A stretch of 35,665 nucleotides of DNA from an uncultured Akkermansia sp. GTDB lineage: Bacteria; Verrucomicrobiota; Verrucomicrobiia; Verrucomicrobiales; Akkermansiaceae. Where the stretch lies: the NCBI GenBank assembly GCA_905200945.1, contig CAJKMG010000022.1:1-35665 (forward strand). Direction: 5' to 3'. A program made the translations under genes and the position numbers. Shown here piece after piece: positions 15,344 to 23,650 of the stretch (position 1 is the stretch's first letter; every line of letters starts with the position of its first letter). The notes under the pieces are model-generated. The model saw only the letters and a list, made by a program, of their open reading frames with translations, did not search any database and was not told the DNA's origin.

Positions 15344-16630
15344 ATGAGTGAAGAACAACATGGCTCCGAAGAAAACGGAGGTATCCGCATTAATAAATTC
15401 CTGGCCTCCTGCGGCATTGATTCCCGCCGGGTGGCCGACAGGCTGATTGGAGAAGGACGTGTGGAAGTGAACGGGAAGGTTATCGATACGCCTGGGATGA
15501 GGGTGACGGAGAAGGATTTCGTGAAGGTGGACGGCCGCCATATGACCCCTATGGAAGAGGTTGTGGTGCTGTTGAACAAGCCCCGCGGGTATGTGTGCAG
15601 CCGCGAAGCGCAGGGAGCCATAGGCACTGTTTATGACCTGCTGCCGCCGCGCCTGCGCCATCTTAATTATGTGGGACGGCTGGATGCCGATTCTGAAGGT
15701 CTTCTGATTATGACGAATAAGGGGGAATTGACCCAAGTTCTTTCCCATCCTGCCGGCGGCATAGAAAAGGAGTACTGGGTGACGGTAGATCAAAATTTTG
15801 ATAATTCCGTCCTGATGCAGTTTTTGCGCGGAGTACGCATTCCGGAGGGAAATGCCAAGGCCAAATATGTTTGCCGCGCTTCCGCGCGCCGTGCCTGCAT
15901 TGTTTTGGAACAGGGGTTGAAGCGGCAGGTGCGTCAAATGTTCCAGTGCCTGGGACTTCGTGTCCGCAAGTTGGTGCGCGTGCGCATCGGCTCCCTGTGG
16001 GGGGGGGATTTGGAACCCGGAGGCTGGAAGTTCCTGGATGATGCGGACGTGGCTCTGTCACTGAAAAATCCTCCCCGCCAGCGTAAATACCTGGGTGCTT
16101 CCCAGCTTGTCGCCGGAGGGATTGCCAAGGGTGAGCAGGGTGGAAGAGGCGTTGATTCCGATGAGGATTATGTGTTTAATCCGGAAGATTTTGAAGCAGG
16201 GGATTCCTATGAACCTACTCCGGAAATGAAAACTCGTTTTGTAGAGACGGAGGATGAACGTGAAGTCAAGGAAGATGGATATTTCCGGGGAGATTCCGGC
16301 TTCCGTTCCCGTGACCGCCGCGGAGATTTTCATCGTCGTGGAGATAGTTTCCGCAGCCGCCGCGGGGACGGTTTCAGGGAAAACCGCCGTGAAGGAGGGT
16401 TCCAACGTCGTGAAGGCGGTTTTGGGAGAGACCGCCGCGGAGGAGGTTTTCAACATCAGGAAGGAGGCTTCAAGGGAAACCGTCGTGAAGGAGGGTTCCA
16501 ACGCCGTGAAGGCGGTTTTGGGAGAGACCGCCGCGGAGGAGATTTTCAGCGGCGTGAAGGCGGGTTTCGTAAGCCGGGCTTTGGAGGCAGGTCCTCCAGC
16601 AGTTTTTCCCGCGGAAACAGGGGCCATTAA
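15344..16630 (+). CDS. RsuA/RluB-family pseudouridine synthase with RG-rich repeat tail
   Basis: Converts specific rRNA uridines to pseudouridine; the exact site cannot be told from sequence. An S4 RNA-binding domain (GIRINKFLASCGIDSRRVAD, about residues 13-65) precedes the catalytic domain, with the catalytic Asp in GRLDADSEGLLIM (about 107-119). The family normally ends near residue 245. Here about 180 extra residues follow: first acidic (about 265-325), then arginine/glycine-rich with repeated GGFQRREGGFGRDRRGG units. Such RGG tails bind RNA and may promote condensation or substrate capture. The tail arises partly from a direct DNA repeat, described separately. The Sel1 protein gene begins just past the stop. 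Confidence 0.9.
   Translation: MSEEQHGSEENGGIRINKFLASCGIDSRRVADRLIGEGRVEVNGKVIDTPGMRVTEKDFVKVDGRHMTPMEEVVVLLNKPRGYVCSREAQGAIGTVYDLLPPRLRHLNYVGRLDADSEGLLIMTNKGELTQVLSHPAGGIEKEYWVTVDQNFDNSVLMQFLRGVRIPEGNAKAKYVCRASARRACIVLEQGLKRQVRQMFQCLGLRVRKLVRVRIGSLWGGDLEPGGWKFLDDADVALSLKNPPRQRKYLGASQLVAGGIAKGEQGGRGVDSDEDYVFNPEDFEAGDSYEPTPEMKTRFVETEDEREVKEDGYFRGDSGFRSRDRRGDFHRRGDSFRSRRGDGFRENRREGGFQRREGGFGRDRRGGGFQHQEGGFKGNRREGGFQRREGGFGRDRRGGDFQRREGGFRKPGFGGRSSSSFSRGNRGH
16381..16541 (+). repeat. Tandem direct repeat encoding RG-rich tail units
   Basis: The 65 bases at 16381-16445 recur at 16477-16541 with two mismatches, a period of 96 bases (32 codons), so the frame is kept. The unit encodes NRREGGFQRREGGFGRDRRGG. 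Such a repeat can change copy number by slippage without breaking the gene. Confidence 0.85.
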
Positions 16631-16648
16631 TGAATGACTTGTTCCGGT

Positions 16649-18076
16649 ATGAAGAAACATTGCAGATGGTGGCTTTTTGCCGGATTGTGGGGACTGACCC
16701 TCGTTCAGTATCCACTTCTTGCTTCTCAGAATATTTCCTCTCCGGCGCCTGCCGGGGAGGGAAATTTTGAGGCTTACTTGTCCGGTCTCCGCGAAAAAGC
16801 TCTGAATGGGGATCCCGCTGCGGCCCGGGAGCTGGCTGTGCATTATGACGTGGAGGGCAATGCTGCGGAAACGTCCAAATGGATGTCCGAGTATGTTTCC
16901 TTGGCGGAGAAAAGGGCCAATAACGGAGATGTGGATCCCATGCTGGACTTGGGCAAGCTGTTTTATACAGGCAGCCGCCTGTACCCAAAGAATCTGGAAA
17001 GAGCCCGGTACTGGTTTACCCGGGCTGCTGACGGTGGTAATGCCGCGGCACAGTACCAGGTGGCTGTAATGGCTTCCCAGGGAGCAGGAGGGCCGAAGGA
17101 TGAAGCAACAGCAGCCCTTTATTATAAAAAATCTCTCCAGACGTGGAAAAAAGAGGCGGATGACGGTGATTCCAAGGCGGCGTTATGGGCTGCCCTTGTT
17201 TATGAACGAAAGCTGGTTCCGGATAGTTCTCCGGAAAAGTCAGTCCCATATCTTCTTCAGGCGGCGGAAAGCGGCAACCTGACAGCACAAGGCCTTCTGG
17301 CATTTAAGTACCGGGATGGGCTGGGAGTGCCGCAGGATGCGGCCAAGGCCGTGGAATGGTTTGAGAAAGCGGCCTCCCGTAAAGATTTGGGAGCCGTGAT
17401 GGAACTGGGCATAATGTTCCGGGACGGCAAGTATCTGCCCCCTGACCGGGAAAAGGCCTTCCATTGGTTTGAAAAAGGGGCGGAATGGAAGGATCCGTAC
17501 AGCATGGCTGCCTTGGCTGATATGCTGCTGGAGGGAACTCCTTCCGCAGAACAGACGGTCCGGGCCCTGGCTCTGTATCGTGAGGCTGCCGCCGTCGGTT
17601 ATTTCCCTGCGGCCCTAAAGGCCGCGGAGCTGCTCCAGAACGGGAAGGGCGGGGAACTGGATGCGGATGAAGCCTACAGGCTGCTGCGGCGTGTGGCGGA
17701 TGCTACAGGGGATCCCAAGGCCATGTACATGCTGGCCCAGGTATATTATACACGGGGTGACGAGGCTCAGGGGGATTCCCTGATGAAAGCATCTGCCCAA
17801 GCGGCCTATCTGCCGGCCATGAACCGCATGGCGCGTCTCCATCTTCTGCCGGACAGTTCATTGCCCTGGAATCCGGTTTTATCCTATTATTATTGGAACC
17901 AGGCTGGAGAAATGGGGGATGAAAAGGCGGCTTCCGCCGCTTTTTGGCTGCTGTGGGGCGGTTCAGGCATTTTTTTATTGGTGATGTTTATTATTGTCTG
18001 GCGTTTCCAGCGTTTTGCCGCCAGAAGGCTGGCAGAACAGCAGAAACAGGAACGGCAAGCCTCTGATGACGCATGA
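16649..18076 (+). CDS. Secreted Sel1-repeat (TPR-like) protein with C-terminal membrane anchor
   Basis: From ATG 16649 the product starts MKKHCRWWLFAGLWGLTLVQ, a signal peptide likely cut near LLASQ; an ATG at 16634 would add five residues. About eight Sel1-like alpha-alpha repeats follow, for example ARYWFTRAADGGNAAAQYQ, GVPQDAAKAVEWFEKAAS and KAFHWFEKGAEWKDP. A hydrophobic helix near the C-terminus (GGSGIFLLVMFIIVW) and a basic tail (RFQRFAARRL) anchor it in the inner membrane. Sel1 proteins are usually scaffolds or adaptors in signalling and envelope complexes; no enzyme motif is visible. Confidence 0.85.
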   Translation: MKKHCRWWLFAGLWGLTLVQYPLLASQNISSPAPAGEGNFEAYLSGLREKALNGDPAAARELAVHYDVEGNAAETSKWMSEYVSLAEKRANNGDVDPMLDLGKLFYTGSRLYPKNLERARYWFTRAADGGNAAAQYQVAVMASQGAGGPKDEATAALYYKKSLQTWKKEADDGDSKAALWAALVYERKLVPDSSPEKSVPYLLQAAESGNLTAQGLLAFKYRDGLGVPQDAAKAVEWFEKAASRKDLGAVMELGIMFRDGKYLPPDREKAFHWFEKGAEWKDPYSMAALADMLLEGTPSAEQTVRALALYREAAAVGYFPAALKAAELLQNGKGGELDADEAYRLLRRVADATGDPKAMYMLAQVYYTRGDEAQGDSLMKASAQAAYLPAMNRMARLHLLPDSSLPWNPVLSYYYWNQAGEMGDEKAASAAFWLLWGGSGIFLLVMFIIVWRFQRFAARRLAEQQKQERQASDDA

Positions 18077-18133
18077 AGCGTATTATGAGGTATCCGGCAT
18101 GAAAAAAATCTGTTAAAAATACTGTAGTACTCC

Positions 18134-18433
18134 ATGATGAACATGTTAGCTATTTTTGGACTGGGAACACCGGAAATTATCGCCATTCTGGTGATTGTCT
18201 TCCTTCTGTTCGGCGCTAAGAAACTCCCGGAATTTGCTCGCGGCCTGGGCAAGAGCCTGGGGGAATTCAAGAAGGCCAAATCTGAGTTTGAAGAAGAACT
18301 GTTGAAGACGGAGAAGGAAACCATGAGTGATGTCTCCTCCTCCAAAACGGAGCTCCGTACTTCTCCAGGGCTTTCCCAGCCCATTGATGTAGAGGTGGAG
18401 AAGGCGGCGGACTCCAAACCGGATGGCAAGTGA
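18134..18433 (+). CDS. tatA: Twin-arginine translocase subunit TatA/TatE
   Basis: A 99-residue protein with one N-terminal transmembrane helix (GTPEIIAILVIVFLLFGAKKLPEFARGLG, about residues 11-39) and an amphipathic helix (SLGEFKKAKSEFEEELLK), which define the TatA/B/E group. TatA forms the pore through which folded proteins with twin-arginine signals cross the inner membrane. The hydrophilic tail is short, as in TatA rather than TatB. No tatB or tatC lies nearby. The start could be either of the first two ATGs or the fourth codon. A terminator follows. Confidence 0.93.
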   Translation: MMNMLAIFGLGTPEIIAILVIVFLLFGAKKLPEFARGLGKSLGEFKKAKSEFEEELLKTEKETMSDVSSSKTELRTSPGLSQPIDVEVEKAADSKPDGK

Positions 18434-18455
18434 ATTTTTGTAGTCTGACGGCAAT

Positions 18456-18493
18456 ATGAACAGGGCAGGAATTTTCCGTCCTGTTCATTTTTT
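18456..18493 (+). terminator. Rho-independent terminator of tatA
   Basis: A 9-bp stem (ATGAACAGG at 18456-18464 with CCTGTTCAT at 18480-18488) with an extended interior, followed by a T-run to 18493. Confidence 0.85.
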
Positions 18494-18899
18494 GCCGGCT
18501 GCTTTTTTCGGGAGGCGGATGCAATTAGAGCGGAATTTTTTTTAATAACCTGCAGGTTTTCTTTTCCGGCAGGATACGGAATGGCTTTTCTGGATGCGGG
18601 GTATTCCGGCTTGCATCCAGGATGGAGCATGGCCTTGCGGAGGGGAAGTTTTTGACGGATGTGTTTTTACGGAAACCGCAACCCGGGCGGGGAAGAAGCG
18701 AAATTTAACGTTCACAGGAATACTGTGCAGAATGGAGAGCGGTTCGGTTTATTGCTTTCCTTTGTTCAGGATTTGGAAAAAAGAAAAGGCATGGATTTTT
18801 TACGGCTGATGTTTCCTGTTTTTCAAAGGGTACGTTGAATGAAAGGATTCAGATATTGATTTCTTGCGTTGTCCGGTGGCTTGTTGTACACATGTATTA
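18494..18899. other. Gene-free interval between tatA and the beta-CASP hydrolase gene
   Basis: About 400 bases with no supported gene. A 71-codon plus frame (18594-18809) has no recognisable features. It contains a 12-bp palindrome, AACCTGCAGGTT (18547-18558), and an AT-rich stretch near the right end that may hold the promoter of the next gene. Confidence 0.4.
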
Positions 18900-20306
18900 A
18901 TGAAAATTCATTTTTGCGGAGCGGCGGGAACGACGACGGGATCCCAGCATTTGCTGGAGGTGAACGGATGCCGGATTCTTCTGGATTGCGGCATGTATCA
19001 GGGACGGCGTGAGGAGGCATGGCATATCAATAAGGATTTCCCCTATTTTTCTCCGGCAGAGGTGGATGCGGTGGTCCTTTCCCACGCTCACATTGATCAT
19101 TCCGGCAATCTTCCCAATTTAGTGAAACAGGGATTTCTGGGCAATATTTACAGTACATTTGCGACCAGAGATCTCTGCCAGCTCATGCTGGCGGACGCCG
19201 CCCGCATTCAGGAGCACGACTGCGCATTCATCAATAAGATGAACAAGCGCCGCGGTATTCATCAGCCAGACGTTTATCCTACTTATTCCGAACAGGATGC
19301 GGAGCGGTGCATGCGCCAGTTCGTGAATATCGGGTATGGCCGGCCCATTCCCATTGTTCCGGGGGTGACACTCACGTTTTATGATGCGGGCCATATTCTG
19401 GGCGCTGCGCAAGTGTGCCTGGATATTGAGGACAGGGAGGACGGGCGGAAGAAGCGGTTCCTGTTTTCCGGGGATGTAGGGCGGGGAGATAACGAATTAC
19501 TGCGCGATCCCGTCCCTGTTCCGGATGTGGATATTTTACTGATGGAAAGCACTTACGGAGGCCGTTTCCATGAGGCTCCCTCCCGTGATGACGAGACGTT
19601 CTGCCGGGCTATCAAGGAGGCTCTGGAATTAGGTGGCCGCGTTTATATTCCGGCTTTTGCGGTGGAGCGCACCCAGCAACTGCTTTATCTGCTGAACAGG
19701 GCTTACCATGAAGGCACTTTGCCCCTGCTGCCCGTATATGTGGACAGCCCCATGGCCGTGGGAGCGACGGAGATTTTCCGCATTCATCCGGAGTGTTTCA
19801 ATAAGGAGGTGTATGATTTCCTGTTCCGGGAGAAGGATCCGTTTTGTTTTGAACAGCTGCGTTTGATCCGTTCCGTGGGCGAGTCCCAGGCGTTGAATAA
19901 AATGAACGGGCAGGCTATTATTATTTCCGCCTCAGGAATGTGTGAAGCAGGGCGTATTCTTCACCACTTGGCGAATAACATAGGCGATCCGAAAAATACG
20001 GTTCTTTTTGTAGGCTATTGTGCGGAACATACGCTGGGCCGCAAGATTATGGATGGGTGGAAGGAGGTTCCCATCCTGGGTAAACAATATCCTGTCCGGG
20101 CCAGAATACGGGAGATGGATTCCTTTTCCGGCCATGCGGACCATGGGGAATTGCTGGAGTATTTTGACAGGACCGGGGGGCCCAAGAGGAATATCATTCT
20201 GGTGCATGGGGAGGAGAAGGCTACCCAGGCTCTGGCGGAGGCGCTCAGGGAGCGTCAGGCCAATCCCGTTTCCATCGCGCAGTTGGGAAGCGCCATGGTG
20301 CTTTAA
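18900..20306 (+). CDS. Metallo-beta-lactamase/beta-CASP RNA hydrolase (CPSF/YSH1-like)
   Basis: Starts at ATG 18900 (MKIHFCGAAGTTTGSQHLLE), 468 aa; an ATG at 18864 adds 12 unlike residues. The zinc site HxHxDH is present as LSHAHIDHSG, followed by GDVGRGDNELL with the next Asp ligand. Beta-CASP motifs include MESTYGGRFH, ISASGMCEAGRILHHL and SFSGHADHGELLEY near the C-terminus. Proteins of this class are endo- or exoribonucleases in bacteria, archaea and eukaryotic mRNA processing, so an RNA-processing role is likely; the substrate is unknown. Confidence 0.92.
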   Translation: MKIHFCGAAGTTTGSQHLLEVNGCRILLDCGMYQGRREEAWHINKDFPYFSPAEVDAVVLSHAHIDHSGNLPNLVKQGFLGNIYSTFATRDLCQLMLADAARIQEHDCAFINKMNKRRGIHQPDVYPTYSEQDAERCMRQFVNIGYGRPIPIVPGVTLTFYDAGHILGAAQVCLDIEDREDGRKKRFLFSGDVGRGDNELLRDPVPVPDVDILLMESTYGGRFHEAPSRDDETFCRAIKEALELGGRVYIPAFAVERTQQLLYLLNRAYHEGTLPLLPVYVDSPMAVGATEIFRIHPECFNKEVYDFLFREKDPFCFEQLRLIRSVGESQALNKMNGQAIIISASGMCEAGRILHHLANNIGDPKNTVLFVGYCAEHTLGRKIMDGWKEVPILGKQYPVRARIREMDSFSGHADHGELLEYFDRTGGPKRNIILVHGEEKATQALAEALRERQANPVSIAQLGSAMVL

Positions 20307-20473
20307 TGTTCCGGAATTCAGAATTGTTGCGGTATCCGCACGCATCCCGGGCTTTCGTTCTCAGGTTTTGTGTTCAACGGCGGATACATCGGCAGCCTTC
20401 CAATCAAGTCATGACGCCGGGATGGCTGCGCTGGCCGCTTGACCCGGTGTGTTTACGGGGCTAGCGTGCGGAT

Positions 20474-20833
20474 ATGTCTTCATTATTTATTGAATATCCC
20501 AAATGCACGACCTGCCAGAAAGCAAAGAAGTGGCTTGATGATCAGGGAATTTCTTATGGGGATCGCCATATTGTGGAACAGAATCCCACGGCAGAAGAAC
20601 TGCGGAGGTGGATTGAAGAGAGCGGATTGCCAGCCAGGAAATTTTTTAATACCAGTGGATTGCTTTATAAAAGCATGAAGTTGAAAGATAAGCTTGCCGG
20701 CATGAGCCTGGATGAGCAGATAGCTCTGTTGGCTTCCAACGGCATGCTGGTCAAACGCCCTATTTTTATTACCAACGGAAAGATATGCGTCGGCTTCAAG
20801 GCTGACGAGTGGAAGGCCGCCTATCATTCCTGA
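20474..20833 (+). CDS. ArsC/Spx-family (YffB-like) thioredoxin-fold protein
   Basis: A 119-residue protein of the arsenate reductase/Spx superfamily. It begins MSSLFIEYPKCTTCQKAKKW with CTTC at about residues 11-14, as in Spx/YffB rather than the single-Cys ArsC type. Then follow the family segments PTAEELRRWIEESGL, KFFNTSGLLYKSMKLKDKL and LLASNGMLVKRPIF. It may be a redox regulator or a reductase; plasmid-type arsenate reduction is not implied. The stop precedes the potassium channel start by 8 bases, so they are probably co-transcribed. Confidence 0.85.
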   Translation: MSSLFIEYPKCTTCQKAKKWLDDQGISYGDRHIVEQNPTAEELRRWIEESGLPARKFFNTSGLLYKSMKLKDKLAGMSLDEQIALLASNGMLVKRPIFITNGKICVGFKADEWKAAYHS

Positions 20834-20841
20834 TTCCCGCC

Positions 20842-21615
20842 ATGCCCCTGATTACCCGCACCAAGCCGGGCGCTGCCAATTTCGGCCCCTGGGAGAACAT
20901 CGTCAGGGTGCTGATTCTGGTATGGTTCATGCTGTACACGTTGAATGCCATTCCGGATATTCATCCCCTGGTAGGCCGTATTGCGGTCAAGGTGAATTAC
21001 TGGATCAGTTATTTCTTCATGTTTGAGTATGTCCTGCGGGTGCTGTGCGCCAAGCCGCGGAAGGCTTATATTTTCAGCGGCATGGGTATTCTGGATTTTA
21101 TTGTCTGCGTGCCGTTTCTGGGCATGTTTTTCGGGACGGACTGGCAGATTCTTTATTCCCTGCGGATTGTCCGCATACTGGCTATTTTCAAGTTGGCCAG
21201 GTTTAATGAAACCGCTGCCAGTTTCAAGAAGGCTTTTTACCTGATCCGGGATGAATTTTTTCTGTTCTTTTCCGTGATTCTGTTCATGCTGTACGTCACT
21301 TCCCTGGGAATCTATATTGCAGAACATGATGCCCAGCCCGAGAAATTCCGTTCCTTTTTTGACGCTCTCTGGTTTGCCGTGGAAACTTTAAGTACAGTCG
21401 GGTACGGAGACCTGGTGCCTATCACTCCCATGGGGCGTATTTTTACCGGGGTGATTATGTTTATTGCCGTGTCCATCATTGCTATTTCCACAGGTCTTAT
21501 CACGTCTGCTTTTTCCCGCGTATGGCAGCAGGAGAATTTTTTTGCGCACCGTCATCATCGGGACGCAGACAAGGTGGCGGCTAAGTCCGGGGATGGGGAA
21601 GAAGTTTCCAAATAG
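20842..21615 (+). CDS. Voltage-gated-type potassium channel (6TM, single subunit)
   Basis: A 257-residue inner-membrane protein from ATG 20842; the ATG at 20809 overlaps the preceding gene. It has the layout of ion_trans channels: S1 (ILVWFMLYTLNAI), S2 (SYFFMFEYVLRVL), S3 (GILDFIVCVPFLGMFF), an S4-like helix with spaced basic residues (SLRIVRILAIFKLARF), S5, a pore loop with selectivity filter TVGYGD, and S6 (GVIMFIAVSIIAISTG). The filter predicts K+ selectivity. The cytoplasmic tail is short, with no RCK or cyclic-nucleotide domain. A bacterial tetramer is expected. Confidence 0.93.
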   Translation: MPLITRTKPGAANFGPWENIVRVLILVWFMLYTLNAIPDIHPLVGRIAVKVNYWISYFFMFEYVLRVLCAKPRKAYIFSGMGILDFIVCVPFLGMFFGTDWQILYSLRIVRILAIFKLARFNETAASFKKAFYLIRDEFFLFFSVILFMLYVTSLGIYIAEHDAQPEKFRSFFDALWFAVETLSTVGYGDLVPITPMGRIFTGVIMFIAVSIIAISTGLITSAFSRVWQQENFFAHRHHRDADKVAAKSGDGEEVSK

Positions 21616-21661
21616 ACTTGCTCCGCTCCCCGTGGATTGTTGACACCGGTTGCAAAGAGAA

Positions 21662-21690
21662 CGGCCGCCTTTCCTGAAGAAAGGCGGCCG
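21662..21690. terminator. Strong hairpin between convergent genes
   Basis: A perfect 12-bp stem (21662-21673 with 21679-21690) and a five-base loop, between the channel (plus) and the phosphorylase-like gene (minus). No T-run is present on either side, so it may be a bidirectional transcript-end structure rather than a standard intrinsic terminator. Confidence 0.6.
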
Positions 21691-21716
21691 CTGCATAAGG
21701 GAGAGCAAGGTGTATC

Positions 21717-23381
21717 TTAGCTGTTGTACATCTCCGTGTAGTACTGATCCGCCATGCGGTCGGAGTCGAATTCGGGATAGATGTCTGTCATCGCATTGAA
21801 AACGATGTCCATCCACTTGTCGTTATGATCGTAGTAGAGGGGAAGAATCTTGTCGTCCAGAATGTTGTAGAAGTTATCGCGGTCAGAGCGGTCGCGGGCT
21901 TCCGGGGAGAGATGGGAGGGGGCTTCCGGAATGACGAAGCAGTTTTCTCCGTCCTTGGCGAATTCACAGATCCAGCCGTCATTGGTGGAGACGGATATGG
22001 ATCCGTTCATGGCCGCGGACATGCCGGAGGTGCCGGAGGCTTCCCGGGTTACCACGGGGTTGTTGAGCCATACGTCGGAACCGTTTTTCAGGTAGCGGCT
22101 CAAGCCCAGTTCATAGCCGGTGAGCACGGCGGAACGGGGATATTTGGCCGTCATGTCATTCAAGCGGTTGAAGATTTCAATAGCGCCATGATCCATCGGG
22201 TAGGGTTTGCCGGCCCAGATGAACTGCACCGGATAATTAGTGCGCTGGAGCATGCGTTCGAACATCGTGGGATTGCCGGTGACCAGGTCCGGACGCTTGT
22301 AGGCCGCAAAACGGCGCGCCCATACGATGGTGAGGCAGTTCGGGTCAAAGACGCGGCCCGTCTGTTCGCCCACCATGCGGAAGAGGGCTTTTTTCAGGGC
22401 CCGCTTGCGGCGGATGAACGCTTCCTTGTTGCGGGCCTGGAAGGCTTCCGCCAGTTCCGGATCCTGCCAATATTTCTGGTTCTGAGCATTCGTGATATGG
22501 ATGATGGGGCATATGCCCTCATAGTCCTTCCACATCTGGCGGGATACTTCTCCATGGAGTTTGGAGACGCCGTTGGCGATGTGGGAAAGGCGCAGGGCGG
22601 CCAGCGTGTAGTTGAACGTATTGTCCGTCATGCCTACGGCGGCGCGCACCTGTTCCATGGAGAGCCCGTCGAAGAAGGAGAACGTATTCATAGTGTTTAC
22701 GTCCATCTTTTCGTTGCCGGCTTCTTCCGGGGTATGGGTGGTGAAAACGAAACGCTTGCGCACTTCTTCCACGCTGCCGGTCTTGGCAAGCACATGGAAA
22801 GCGGCAGCCAGGCCGTGGGCTTCGTTTAGATGGTAGATTTCCGGTTCAATGCCCAGTTCGTCAAAAAGGCGGGCGCCTCCCTTGCCCAGCAGTACGTACT
22901 GGGCGATGCGGGTGAACCCGTTGGCATCGTACAGGCGGCGGGAGATGTTACGGCTTTCCTCGTCATTTTCCTCCAGGTCCGTGGAAAGGAAGAACATGGG
23001 CGCGGTGCCGAATGTTTCCGGATTCAGGAAGTAGGCTTTTACCCAGACGGGCGCTCCGCAGACATGAATGAGGAATTTGATGTTGTGATCTTCCAGAAAC
23101 GGGTAGTTTTTACGCATGTATTGCGTAGCCATGGAGCCGTCCTCCGCACGGATCTGGTTATAGTAGCCGTAGCTCCACAGGATACCGACGCCTACAAGGT
23201 TCTGGCGCAGGTCATGCGCGCTGCGCATATGGGAGCCGGACAGGTAGCCCAGACCGCCGGAATAGATTTTAAATGAATTATCAATGGCGTATTCCATGGA
23301 GAAGTACGCAACGCTTTTCCCATATTTGGGATCTATTTCATACGGGTGCTCAAAGATGGTGGGTAAAAATGATTTCGCCAT
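21717..23381 (-). CDS. GT35 alpha-glucan phosphorylase-like protein with Lys-to-Ser change at the PLP site
   Basis: 554 residues matching the short bacterial alpha-glucan phosphorylases. Motifs in order are VAYFSMEYAIDNSFKIYSGG, GILWSYGYYNQ, YHLNEAHG (family: HxNEGH), TTHTPEEAGNE, VWARRFAAYKRPDL, IWAGKPYP and WLNNPVVTREASGTSGM. In this family the last motif continues KAALNG, and that Lys carries the pyridoxal phosphate. Here it reads GMSAAMNG, with Ser. The protein therefore should not bind PLP in the usual way and may be inactive as a phosphorylase or use another chemistry. Glycogen or maltodextrin is the likely ligand. It is divergent from tdh over about 270 bases. Confidence 0.88.
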   Translation of the reverse strand: MAKSFLPTIFEHPYEIDPKYGKSVAYFSMEYAIDNSFKIYSGGLGYLSGSHMRSAHDLRQNLVGVGILWSYGYYNQIRAEDGSMATQYMRKNYPFLEDHNIKFLIHVCGAPVWVKAYFLNPETFGTAPMFFLSTDLEENDEESRNISRRLYDANGFTRIAQYVLLGKGGARLFDELGIEPEIYHLNEAHGLAAAFHVLAKTGSVEEVRKRFVFTTHTPEEAGNEKMDVNTMNTFSFFDGLSMEQVRAAVGMTDNTFNYTLAALRLSHIANGVSKLHGEVSRQMWKDYEGICPIIHITNAQNQKYWQDPELAEAFQARNKEAFIRRKRALKKALFRMVGEQTGRVFDPNCLTIVWARRFAAYKRPDLVTGNPTMFERMLQRTNYPVQFIWAGKPYPMDHGAIEIFNRLNDMTAKYPRSAVLTGYELGLSRYLKNGSDVWLNNPVVTREASGTSGMSAAMNGSISVSTNDGWICEFAKDGENCFVIPEAPSHLSPEARDRSDRDNFYNILDDKILPLYYDHNDKWMDIVFNAMTDIYPEFDSDRMADQYYTEMYNS

Positions 23382-23650
23382 GGTTCTGTAAATAGAGTAA
23401 AGTGTTCAAAAGGAGAACTCGCACGCTTTGGTATCATGATTCCTTCCCGTTGGAAAGGGCAAATTGCGTGTGTGTCTGAATTGTCGATTGAACAGGAATG
23501 TCTTTCCGGCGTTTGCCGTCCACAGTTGCTGCGGGCGTTTCCCTGAGAAGGGAAAGAAGGGCGGAAGCCTCCGCTCCCTAGGCTTTTTCGACGTTCCGAA
23601 ATGAATTTTGAGCTTGCCGCCGCAGGGGAAAAAGAGCATGAATGGGGGGC

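Noticed and set aside
16381..16541. CRISPR-like array
   Set aside because: Only two copies at a 96-base period, both inside a coding frame and encoding protein repeats.
16254..16637. A 127-codon frame in the RG-rich tail region, with repeated ETAAEE units
   Set aside because: It is the same tandem repeat read in another frame; the frame joined to the S4 and catalytic domains is the real one.
18547..18558. 12-bp palindrome AACCTGCAGGTT
   Set aside because: Short palindromes of this size are expected by chance in 35 kb; no gene start or conserved spacing supports an operator.
21825..22829. A 334-codon plus frame opposite the phosphorylase-like gene
   Set aside because: The translation has no recognisable domain, and the minus-strand gene has all GT35 motifs.
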